Below are positions 7,399-15,100 of a DNA stretch of 19,390 nt, piece by piece. A model generated the notes under the pieces. The model was not told where the DNA came from and did no database searches. It saw only the letters and a list, made by a program, of their open reading frames with translations. The DNA comes from JBCAWW01 sp045106675 (GTDB lineage: Bacteria; Bacteroidota; Bacteroidia; J057). Every line of letters begins with the position of its first letter. Positions within the stretch are counted from its first letter, which is position 1. Location of the stretch: contig JBGCFA010000201.1 of assembly GCA_045106675.1 (NCBI GenBank), positions 1 to 19,390 on the forward strand. Direction: 5' to 3'. The position numbers were made by a program, and so were the translations under genes.

Positions 7399-7958
7399 GT
7401 CAAATCAGCAGCTTACATACAGAAGCCATGGATGTCGCCGAGCGCGCATTCATTGCACGCATGAGAGGTCAGACCGAAGAGGCTCTTGGACTTTTTGCCA
7501 AGGCTTGCCAGCTTGAAAAACAGGCAGCTTTGAAGACCGAAGTAGCAGCTTATACTTCGAGAGCGGTATTATTTCGATCAGCAGCTTCTTTGGCGATCAA
7601 TGCCCAGGACTGGCGTGAAGCCGAAAAGATTGCTTGTCGTGCGCTTTCTGAAGAACCTCCTTTAGAAATCATTGATGAACTCCGCGATTTGTTGGAGCAT
7701 GCTCAATTTTTTCTGGATCTCGATGGTGCAGATGTTGAAGATATTGAGATTGTGGGTAAGCTTGCTTTTACTGGCCCCAATCAACGACATATCCAATTGA
7801 TTGATAAAGATGGGAACCAGCTCCCCTATCAGATTAGTGTCCCTCACAATCTTAGTGAGATCGTTCGCGATCATTGGCATGACACGATTTTGATCAAAGG
7901 ACTTACCCATAGTAACAGTCATCGGGTTCTAACCCAGGAGATCCGTAAAATCGGATAA
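7395..7958 (+). CDS. TPR-like protein with C-terminal small beta domain, unknown function
   Basis: This is a 187-residue partner of the upstream unknown gene, translationally coupled through ATGA. Residues 1-105 look like two to three TPR-type helical hairpins: AERAFIARMRGQTEEALGLF (15-34), TSRAVLFRSAASLAINAQDW (54-73), and EAEKIACRALSEEPPLEI (75-92). Residues 116-187 look like a small beta-rich domain, with strands EIVGKLAFTG, RHIQLIDKDGNQLPYQISVP and DTILIKGLTH, that may resemble an SH3- or OB-type barrel. The helical half suggests protein binding, perhaps of its neighbour. No catalytic motif is visible. The GNAT gene starts four bases after its stop, so they likely share a transcript. Confidence 0.75.
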   Translation: MSQISSLHTEAMDVAERAFIARMRGQTEEALGLFAKACQLEKQAALKTEVAAYTSRAVLFRSAASLAINAQDWREAEKIACRALSEEPPLEIIDELRDLLEHAQFFLDLDGADVEDIEIVGKLAFTGPNQRHIQLIDKDGNQLPYQISVPHNLSEIVRDHWHDTILIKGLTHSNSHRVLTQEIRKIG

Positions 7959-7962
7959 ATCC

Positions 7963-9063
7963 ATGATTCAGGAACTCCGCGCGGCTGATCTACAAGCATA
8001 CATTTATTCTGAAGCTTACGAGCGATCCCCAGTTTTGCCGATCAGTCGGCATAGGGCACTTTCGCATATTGCAAATCCGCGTCTTCAAGCTGAGGATGTG
8101 ATCCTTTTGCTAGCTTATAATGAGGAAAAGGTTCTCGTAGGCTACCTCGGCGTATTGCCAGATGAAATCAATCTCAATGGTAAAAAGGCGCGAGGAGGCT
8201 GGCTAAGTTGTATGTGGGTCAATCCGATCACTCGCGGTCAAGGGATTGGTGGCAAATTAGTCGCAGCTGCGCTGAACGCTTATGACCAACGTATCCTCGT
8301 AACTGAATTTACGCCTGCGGCCAAACGCTTATACGATCGCGCCGAAGCCTTCGTCGATCTACACCAGCCGGTGGGATTGCGGGGCTTTTTGCGTTTTAAT
8401 ACGGCGACTATTTTGCCGAATAAAAAACCCATCTTTCAAAAACTCAAGCCACTTCTCAAAGCAGGAGATTGGCTGCTCAATATTCCCAATGACCTGCGGG
8501 TTAAATTCAAAAATTTCAATGCCAATTTGCAGTGGGAATATGCAAATGAGTTAGATGATGAATTAGAGACCTTTTTAAGATCACGACAAGACAATCAAGT
8601 TTTTCGTCGAGGTCAAGCCGAGATCAATTGGATGCTCAAACAGCCTTGGATATTGAGTGGCGCCGATCAAGATGATTATAGTAGGCGCTATCATTTTTCG
8701 GCCATAGATAAGCGCTTTGATTTTATGTTGTTACGCCTCTATCGGCGAACGGGCGAATTGGCAGGATTGATCATGTTTTCGATCCGAAATCGCCATCTAA
8801 AAGTTCCCTTTTTGTATGTAGAGGATGATTTACTGCCCGATGTGGCCCAATTGATTTATCAGCATATGCAACAGATGAAGCTCGATATGCTTTCGGTCTT
8901 TCATCCCGCTTTAGTAGCCCATATTCGTGGCAATGCGCATCCTTTTTTCCATATTCGCGATTTGCGGAGGCACTATATCATCGCCAAAGAATTTGCCGAT
9001 GACATCACAGCTCAAGACGAAATCGTGATCCAAGACGGAGATGCTGATTGTGCCTTTACATAA
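7963..9063 (+). CDS. GNAT-family acetyltransferase, probably with two GNAT-like folds
   Basis: This 366-residue protein has an N-terminal GNAT domain (about 1-145). The acetyl-CoA-binding motif A is visible as CMWVNPITRGQGIGGKL (83-99) with the R-G-Q-G-I-G pyrophosphate loop at 91-96. It is preceded by the strand VLVGYLGVLPDEI (57-69) and followed by a helix and the LYDRAEAF segment (123-130) typical of motif B. The second half (about 190-345) contains strands FDFMLLRLYRR and ELAGLIMFSIR followed by YVEDDLLPDVAQLIYQHM. This resembles a second, degenerate GNAT fold without the glycine loop. The substrate is unknown and no antibiotic-resistance subfamily is recognised. The start at 7963, four bases after the previous stop, supports operon membership. 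Confidence 0.8.
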   Translation: MIQELRAADLQAYIYSEAYERSPVLPISRHRALSHIANPRLQAEDVILLLAYNEEKVLVGYLGVLPDEINLNGKKARGGWLSCMWVNPITRGQGIGGKLVAAALNAYDQRILVTEFTPAAKRLYDRAEAFVDLHQPVGLRGFLRFNTATILPNKKPIFQKLKPLLKAGDWLLNIPNDLRVKFKNFNANLQWEYANELDDELETFLRSRQDNQVFRRGQAEINWMLKQPWILSGADQDDYSRRYHFSAIDKRFDFMLLRLYRRTGELAGLIMFSIRNRHLKVPFLYVEDDLLPDVAQLIYQHMQQMKLDMLSVFHPALVAHIRGNAHPFFHIRDLRRHYIIAKEFADDITAQDEIVIQDGDADCAFT

Positions 9064-9110
9064 ATCGTGGAATCAACTCCCGAGCTTCCCAACTCCCTAA
9101 CTCTCTCCTC

Positions 9111-9935
9111 ATGAAGCTATTTTTGCAAATTGAAGACAGCACCTATCAAGTCGATTCTCAGGCGATTGATATTGCGATTCCGATGCAATTTAATGGACCG
9201 CAGCCTAATTCTTATGGCGTGGCAGCAGCGACGAGCCAAGTCTATGAAGGCGGCGGATTTGTGGGAGACGTTCGCCAAGGCGGTGGATGCAATTTTGAGA
9301 CCTATACGCTGACGCCCCATTGCAATGGCACGCATACTGAAGGTATGGGACATATTGTGGCTGAGCGGTTGGCAGTGCATGAATTATTGCGAGATAGTTG
9401 GATTCCCAGCACTTTAATCAGTGTCACGCCTCAGTCGGCGAACGCGACTACGGATGCTTATGAGCCTGCTTTAGCTGCGGAGGATTTGGTAATTGATCGG
9501 GCGATGATCCAAAAAGCATTAGCAGATAACCCAAATGGATTTCTGGATGCCTTAGTGATCCGCACCCTGCCCAATGAGCGCAGCAAAATGAATCGGGATT
9601 ATATGCAAACGCCTCCTGCGTTTTTTACGCTAGAGGCGATGGCAGAGATTCGCTCACGAGGCGTGAAACATCTACTGGTCGATATGCCAAGCGTGGACCG
9701 ATTGTTTGACGAAGGCAAACTCAATGCGCATCATATCTTTTGGGGACTTGGCGCAGGACAAAATTCCGTCGAGACGTCAGAAATTAACAATCGCACCATC
9801 ACCGAATTCATCTACGTACCAGATAATGTCGCTGATGGTATCTACCTCCTCGATTTGCAGATTGCGGCTTTTATGAGTGATGCGGCACCGAGTCGACCGA
9901 GATTGTTTGGGGTGACAGCCCGTGTATTGCCGTAG
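9111..9935 (+). CDS. Cyclase / kynurenine-formamidase-like metal-dependent hydrolase
   Basis: This is a 274-residue member of the cyclase superfamily (Pfam Cyclase, COG1878), whose members hydrolyse N-formylkynurenine, isatin or cyclic amides. The metal site motif is CNGTHTEGMGH (71-81), with His75, Glu77 and His81 in the normal spacing. The first ligand position, His in KynB, is Cys71 here with His70 beside it. Other family features are GGCNFETYTLTPH (58-70) and RGVKHLLVDMPSVDR (about 184-198) followed by NAHHIFWG. The ATG at 9111 was preferred to an in-frame ATG at 9048, because the extra 21 residues overlap the GNAT gene and look non-native. No tryptophan-degradation genes are adjacent, so the substrate is open. 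Confidence 0.82.
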   Translation: MKLFLQIEDSTYQVDSQAIDIAIPMQFNGPQPNSYGVAAATSQVYEGGGFVGDVRQGGGCNFETYTLTPHCNGTHTEGMGHIVAERLAVHELLRDSWIPSTLISVTPQSANATTDAYEPALAAEDLVIDRAMIQKALADNPNGFLDALVIRTLPNERSKMNRDYMQTPPAFFTLEAMAEIRSRGVKHLLVDMPSVDRLFDEGKLNAHHIFWGLGAGQNSVETSEINNRTITEFIYVPDNVADGIYLLDLQIAAFMSDAAPSRPRLFGVTARVLP

Positions 9936-9960
9936 TATCGACTGGCTCGTTTTTTTCTTC

Positions 9961-9991
9961 GTCATCCCGGCCAAGGTACGCGAGCCGGGAT
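9961..9991. repeat. Left inverted repeat / hairpin of the GIY-YIG unit
   Basis: GTCATCCCGG (9961-9970) is an exact inverted copy of 10354-10363 beyond the GIY-YIG gene. Locally ATCCCGGC (9964-9971) also pairs with GCCGGGAT (9984-9991) around a 12-base loop. It is 24 bases before the ATG at 10016 and 25 bases after the cyclase stop. Confidence 0.75.
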
Positions 9992-10015
9992 CTATTCAAT
10001 TAACCTCGAGCAGAG

Positions 10016-10321
10016 ATGCTTAATATTCAGTCCAATGCATTTGTGTATATCCTGACTAATTATTCTCGATCAACGCTGTATGTTGGAGTTAGCAGTAAGT
10101 TGAAAGAAAAAATTACTGATCATAAAAATGGATTGGGCTCAGAATTCTGTATCAAATACAACTGTGATCAATTGGTTTTTATCAAAGATTTCGATTCGCT
10201 TATAGAAGCAATAGTTTTTGAAAAAACGCTTAAACGTTGGCGAAGGAATTGGAAAGAAGAATTGATTGAGTCAATCAATCCAAAATGGACAGACTTGAGT
10301 TATGATATATTAGCGCAATGA
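10016..10321 (+). CDS. Small GIY-YIG domain protein
   Basis: This 101-residue protein consists almost only of a GIY-YIG nuclease domain of the short type found as stand-alone genes in Bacteroidota. The signature strands are VYILTN (10-15) and LYVG (21-24), followed by the helix with His36 and the metal-binding glutamate Glu69 in AIVFEKTLKRWRR (65-77). It ends in the usual NPKWTDLS (88-95). The helix that normally carries the catalytic arginine reads KLKEKITDH (28-36), so lysine (32) or glutamate may occupy that position. Activity is therefore uncertain. The gene lies inside a unit with perfect 10-bp inverted ends and is unlike its neighbours in function, which suggests insertion. The ATG at 10016 gives the normal family length. 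Confidence 0.85.
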   Translation: MLNIQSNAFVYILTNYSRSTLYVGVSSKLKEKITDHKNGLGSEFCIKYNCDQLVFIKDFDSLIEAIVFEKTLKRWRRNWKEELIESINPKWTDLSYDILAQ

Positions 10322-10325
10322 AAGT

Positions 10326-10363
10326 TCCCGGATAATTCTCATACTTCGAATTTCCGGGATGAC
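10326..10363. repeat. Right inverted repeat / strong hairpin of the GIY-YIG unit
   Basis: TCCCGGA (10326-10332) pairs with TCCGGGA (10353-10359), and after one bulged T, AATTC (10334-10338) pairs with GAATT (10348-10352). This gives 12 pairs around a 9-base loop. It starts four bases after the GIY-YIG stop and lies between two convergent genes, so it may also end transcription, although no clean T-run follows. Confidence 0.75.
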
Positions 10364-10397
10364 TGGTGTTTTGTATCGTATGTTACGATTAGTCTTT

Positions 10398-11315
10398 CTA
10401 CGCTCCTGCCAGTACAATCTCCCCACCTTGGTCCGAATTCTGTACCTCAAAAAGCAGCGAACGCATCCCTAACTTATTGACCAAGAACACCTTGGTACCC
10501 ACTGGCCAATTCTCTTCACGAGTGATGCCCGGCTGAAAAGGTAAACCATATCCAAAAGGTTTAGGACCAGGTCCACGAACGACCGTGTGCAGGGCTTCTC
10601 CCGTTTTATTGATAATCGTCAAATTGATCGGTGCGTCTGCCACAAAGCGCGCACCATTTGGATTTTCTTGGCGCTCATGTTGTACGGCCAAAGTGATCCC
10701 ACCTTCGCTGGTATGGGTATTAATTGACGCGGGACTACCCTGATAAATAAGGCGACCCCCATTGCTGATTTTGCCTGACACCTCCTCGCTCGCATTGATG
10801 GTTGCGATACCGCTAGACCAAATATCGACAACCGCTTTTTCTGTCTGTAATCGAGAGGCTTCTACTTGGCCGCTTTCGATCGCTAAACGCAATTCTTGGG
10901 TTTTGCCTTCAAGTAAAACGGTCGCAGCAGGGTTGACGAGGCGAAAATCATCTCGATCTATACCCACAACTTGAATCGTAGCTGCTGCTGACGTTTGTAG
11001 TACCGCCATATCTTTGGCTCCCAAACTGATCTGTATCCCGCGTGAAGGTTTGATGTCTGCCTTTTGACTGAGGATCAATATATTGCCTTTGACTTCGATT
11101 TCGAGATACTCAAATAAATTAGCATCAGTCGTGATTTCCAAGCCTCCTTCTGATTGACAGTCAATGATCATATTGGCTGCGACATCAACTCGTAATTCAG
11201 TGAAATCTGCCGGATCGAGCAGACGGGTTTCTCGTTTTTCGTTGCCTTCAATTTGAGCGTTCGCGAGTAGCGTAAAGCCAATCAAGGCAGCAAATGATAG
11301 AAGAGATCTAAGCAT
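10398..11315 (-). CDS. Exported DUF2807 (head-GIN/adhesin-like) protein
   Basis: This 305-residue protein has a clear N-terminal signal peptide, MLRSLLSFAALIGFTLLANA (1-20), with probable cleavage before QIEG. A DUF2807-type parallel beta domain follows (about 35-215). It is made of short repeating strands such as LRVDVAANMIIDCQ (41-54), LEIEVKGNILILSQ (71-84), AVLQTSAAATIQVVG (104-118), AVVDIWSSGIATINA (161-175) and SGKISNGGRLIYQG (180-193). The C-terminal part (about 225-305) forms a separate beta domain with many glycines and prolines. DUF2807 proteins are common in Bacteroidota, are periplasmic or surface-exposed, and have no established biochemical activity. No T9SS sorting tail or lipobox cysteine is visible. 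It is the last gene of the minus-strand block and has its own 187-base upstream gap. Confidence 0.8.
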   Translation of the reverse strand: MLRSLLSFAALIGFTLLANAQIEGNEKRETRLLDPADFTELRVDVAANMIIDCQSEGGLEITTDANLFEYLEIEVKGNILILSQKADIKPSRGIQISLGAKDMAVLQTSAAATIQVVGIDRDDFRLVNPAATVLLEGKTQELRLAIESGQVEASRLQTEKAVVDIWSSGIATINASEEVSGKISNGGRLIYQGSPASINTHTSEGGITLAVQHERQENPNGARFVADAPINLTIINKTGEALHTVVRGPGPKPFGYGLPFQPGITREENWPVGTKVFLVNKLGMRSLLFEVQNSDQGGEIVLAGA

Positions 11316-11383
11316 AGCAATATAGATTTATAAGGGTGGTTGTCTGAAGTAACTAAAAAAGGATAAGATGGTTATAGTATTTC

Positions 11384-11412
11384 TTGCGTGAAAAGACGCA
11401 AATCATGATTTG
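11384..11412 (-). promoter_or_regulatory. Overlapping palindromes upstream of the DUF2807 gene
   Basis: TTGCGT (11384-11389) pairs with ACGCAA (11396-11401), and directly overlapping it is a perfect 14-base palindrome CAAATCATGATTTG (11399-11412). They lie about 70-97 bases before the DUF2807 ATG, in the 11316-11502 gap. The dyad could be a dimeric regulator site, and on the minus strand its right half, ATGATTTG, loosely resembles a -7 box. Alternatively it ends the DinB transcript, but no T-run follows. Confidence 0.3.
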
Positions 11413-11502
11413 AGACCTTATTTGTAAGTTGAGGGGCAAGATTGAAGAATTTTGGAAACTTGATTGATGATTGCTTCTTTCATTCTCCGCTTCGCAGAAC
11501 GC

Positions 11503-12072
11503 TTATTCCTCTTTTTCTAGAAACTCCTCAGTAAAGTGCTCTATGCGTTTGGGCTTAGAAAACTTCTGCTTATTGAATGTCTTGGATTCACCTTTGGGAA
11601 TGGAGAGGCTTTGCCAATCTGCGCCTTTGAGCATACGGCCGAGATAAACGATCTGCCCGACATGATAAGCATAATGAGCCAATTGACGATTGATGGCTTC
11701 GGGGATGCTGTGGCCCATATTGCGGATGTAGATGACACTTTCGTAGTGCTCGGGAGTGATGCTGTCCATTGCTTGGAACACACAATCCCAGCCTTCGGCC
11801 CACTTTGTCAATAATTCTTCTCTATTTTGGATAGTGGCTTCAAATTCGCCGTCGCGGTCCCGCCAATCCTTTTCGCCATCTGCAGTGAGAAAATCAGTCC
11901 AACGAGAAAGCATATTGCCCCAGAGGTGCTTGACCATTACAGCGACGGAATTACTCTCGGGATTGTATTGCCAAAATAATTGTTCATCGTCTAGCAGAGC
12001 AAAAGTCTTCTCACCGAGGAGTTGGTAGTATTGAAATTGCTTACGGACGGCGTCTAGGTAGTTTTCGATCAT
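11503..12072 (-). CDS. DinB-superfamily protein (DUF1572 type)
   Basis: This 189-residue four-helix-bundle protein is of the DinB/YfiT superfamily. The likely metal-binding histidine triad is His49 in MVKHLWGN (46-53) and His133 and His137 in QLAHYAYHVGQIVYLGR (130-146). The HxxxHxGQI pattern and SLSIPKGES (155-163) are typical of DUF1572 proteins. Members are metal-binding enzymes or thiol transferases of largely unknown substrate. I chose the ATG at 12070-12072 (MIENYLDAVRKQF), the normal family start. An in-frame ATG at 12147 would add 25 atypical residues and overlap the helicase gene by 34 bases. It lies 41 bases downstream of the helicase gene on the same strand and may be co-transcribed, but a link in function is not evident. 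Confidence 0.82.
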   Translation of the reverse strand: MIENYLDAVRKQFQYYQLLGEKTFALLDDEQLFWQYNPESNSVAVMVKHLWGNMLSRWTDFLTADGEKDWRDRDGEFEATIQNREELLTKWAEGWDCVFQAMDSITPEHYESVIYIRNMGHSIPEAINRQLAHYAYHVGQIVYLGRMLKGADWQSLSIPKGESKTFNKQKFSKPKRIEHFTEEFLEKEE

Positions 12073-12113
12073 TTGAGAGAATTTTGAGGATTGAACAATG
12101 ATGCAGGGAACGA

Positions 12114-15100
12114 TTATTTTGGAAGCAGCTTGCTTATTTTTTGCCATTCCTTCTCACGGTCTAACCAAAAGTTACGCGCCCAAACACGATGTGTTTTCCA
12201 GCCTCTAGCTTCCAAAGCTTGTGGGCGATAAACCTCCCGTTCTTTCGGACTTTCTCCGCTGAAATAATAGTTGCCTTCACACTCTATACCGAGTAAAAAT
12301 GCTTCGTCCTTTTTACTACGTTTAACTGCTAGATCAAGTTTATAAGAAGTTTCCCCAAAGTGGCGTTCTACGAAGTAGCCCTCCTTTGATAAGCGCTCGT
12401 AGAGATAATCGGCAATCGGGTTGCTCGCCAATGCCGTGATGTCCGTACTATGTTGTTGATTGAGGAGTTGCAATGCTTCCGTATTGCGCCGAGAACTAAT
12501 CGCTCGCACGTATTGGAGGTAGGCTTTGAAGTAGCGTGGGCCGTCGTTTTTAACTTCATCTACTTGGAGTTGATGAGGCTCAAATGAACAAACTAGATAA
12601 GACTTCTTTCGAGCTCGGCTAATGGCAACATTGAGGCGATTTTCCCCACCTGCTTTACTGAGCAGACCAAATTGAGCGTTGACACGGCCTTTAGCGTTGG
12701 GCGCGTAGCCCACCGAAAAAAGAATAATGTCGCGCTCGTCGCCCTGAACGTTTTCAATATTCTTGACAAAAAGCCCCATAAACTCTTCCTGCTCCGTTTT
12801 GTGTAAAGCTGCGAAGAGTCGATCATAAGCCTTGGGATCACTATGGGCTAGGATTTCGAGTTCTGCGTCTAGCAGGTCCTTGATCAGTTCTTGCTGATGA
12901 TAGTTAAAAGTAACCACCCCTAAACTCGGCTCATCTGGACGCAACAATAGCTCCATGATGAGTTCGATCACGCGTTCTGCTTCGGGACGATTGCGGTTGT
13001 TTTGCCATTGTCCCATGACGCTGATCCACTCTAAGGCAGGTTGGTTGAGCGCATTAGGACTAGCTGGCGGGAGGACTTGCAACTTGCCTTCATAAAAGGC
13101 TTGATTGGAAAAATTGATCAATTCCGCCTCCTGCGAACGATAATGCCAATTGAGATGAGTCGGTGCAAAGCGGGTACGAGCTAGATCGAGCAGACTTTCT
13201 ACTTCGAGAGCCAGTTCGCTCTCCACAAATTCAGACTCCGCATCCTCATATCGGACCCGATACATATCCAAAGGCTGCAACTGCTTGGGATCGCCCGCAA
13301 TTACTGCCTGCTTAGCCCGTAATAATACCGGAATACCGCGCTCGACATAACACTGAGAGGCTTCGTCAAAAATGACGACATCAAAAAAATCGTTCTCCAT
13401 CGGAAAAATAGCCGAAACCGACTCCGGCGAAGCCAACCAACAAGGGGCCAACTGCTGCAGCCCTTCTGTCCAGCATTCTTTGACCAATTTACGCACGGAC
13501 CAAACCCTACGTTTTTTGCTGACCTGATGATAGATCGTGCGATAGGTAATCGGATTGCCGAGGCGATTGTATTCTTGGCGTTCGAGAATATGTTCTTTGA
13601 GGCGACGCTGGATGAGTTCGGTGACTTTGAGCTGGCTCGTTTGGACTTTTTCGACATAGTCGCGTCTTTTCCTGTCCCAGGAACGACTGCTCACTTCGGC
13701 TAAAATGGGCGTTTGCTTCTCACTCAACTCAATCCACTGGCAATAAACGCTATTGCGTAAACGCTGCAAAAAGGCTCGTTCATCTGTCTCTGGGCCTATC
13801 TGGAGTTTCAATATTTCAATGGCCTGTTGTTCGAGCGGGCTGACATTGACCAGTAGCTCGTCCATGGCTTTGAGGTCCTCAAAATCTCGTTGAAAGCTAT
13901 CTCTCAAGGCTTGCAGATAATCTTTGACGGTCTCTGGGGCTTTGATAGCTTCACGGATCGCTTCAATTTGTTTGGGGTGCAAATAGCTGGTCCAGCTTCG
14001 CTCCGTTTCTTGCAATTGTTGATTGAAGGCAGCCAAGCTATCAATCTGCTGCATGGAGTTTTGCCAAGCCTTCATGTCAAAGCGCCCCTTTTCGAAGCGT
14101 GGCCCTATCTTTTTGAAAAAAGTAATCTCTTTGAGATAGATATAAGCCGCCAACTCTTCTCTACGCTCAGCTAGCCAATCCCGCTTAGTTGATTGATCGT
14201 TGAGCAAGGGGAAGTCATGGAAAAAGGCGTGTTCAAAGTGTTTGCTATGTAACTTACTCAGCCTGCGATAAATTTTCAGATCATATCGGATACGGACTAT
14301 ATTTTCTGGATTTAATTCAAGTTTTAGCCCCGTAAAAAAGCGTTTGAGGTAACGACGAGCCTTGATGAAATCGAGACTTAACCAGCTGAAGGTCGCTTTT
14401 TGCTCCTTATAATAGATTTTGCTATGCTTTTCCAAGTCATTCAGCAAATCCCAATGATCATCGCTGAGCAGTTTACGAGTATCTACCGCATCTAATACCT
14501 TTTCAAAATCATCTAAGATTTTGGCTAGGGTAGTGGGCTTCCTTTTTTCGATCTGAAGGACTTCTACTGCTTCTCGGATACGATGGCTTTTGAAGTGCTT
14601 ATCCGCCTCGCGGAACGTTGCGATCCGTTCTTCGTTGAGGGGCAGATCAAGGATACGTGTGCTGAGGTTTTCGGCTAGGCTTTGATAACGTTGGTGGATA
14701 GCGTCTAATTCTTGCGGGAGTTGATCGATCTGAGCCTCTAGATTTTGGCGTTCGGCACGGCCGTAAGTCCTAAAAGATAGACGAAATAACCAAGGATAAT
14801 CATTGGCGAGTAGATCTTGATAGTCAAACAAAGCACCCAATTTAGCGAGCAATGCTTCTAGGCTGTCTTGATTGAGCCTGCGGGCGAACGCTTCCACCGG
14901 AATTCGCTCTGCTTGAGCATCGCTTTGTAGGTAGAGTTCGTGCAGCGAAATCCCCCATGCATCTTGTTTGATTAGGGCTTGAAAGAGTTCCTCAAACTCG
15001 CGATTATATTGATCCGTTTGGCGAGAAAGTAGGCGGTATTGATGCTCCCATTGGGTCAGGTTGAGATTATTGACGTCGCGTTTGAACTGCTCTGCGTCTT

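Larger units (their letters stand above)
9961..10363 (+). mobile_element. Putative 403-bp GIY-YIG cassette with 10-bp terminal inverted repeats
   Basis: The unit is bounded by perfect inverted repeats GTCATCCCGG and CCGGGATGAC and contains a single gene for a GIY-YIG protein. Both ends form hairpins. I see no target-site duplication: the left flank ends TTCTTC and the right flank begins TGGTG. The size and structure suggest a MITE- or REP-like element carrying its own nuclease. Mobility is inferred, not shown. Confidence 0.4.

Noticed and set aside
9048..9110. Upstream in-frame start for the cyclase gene
   Set aside because: It overlaps the GNAT coding end and adds residues not typical of the family.
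12073..12147. Upstream start for the DinB-like gene at 12147
   Set aside because: It would overlap the helicase gene by 34 bases and add 25 unrelated residues before the normal family start.
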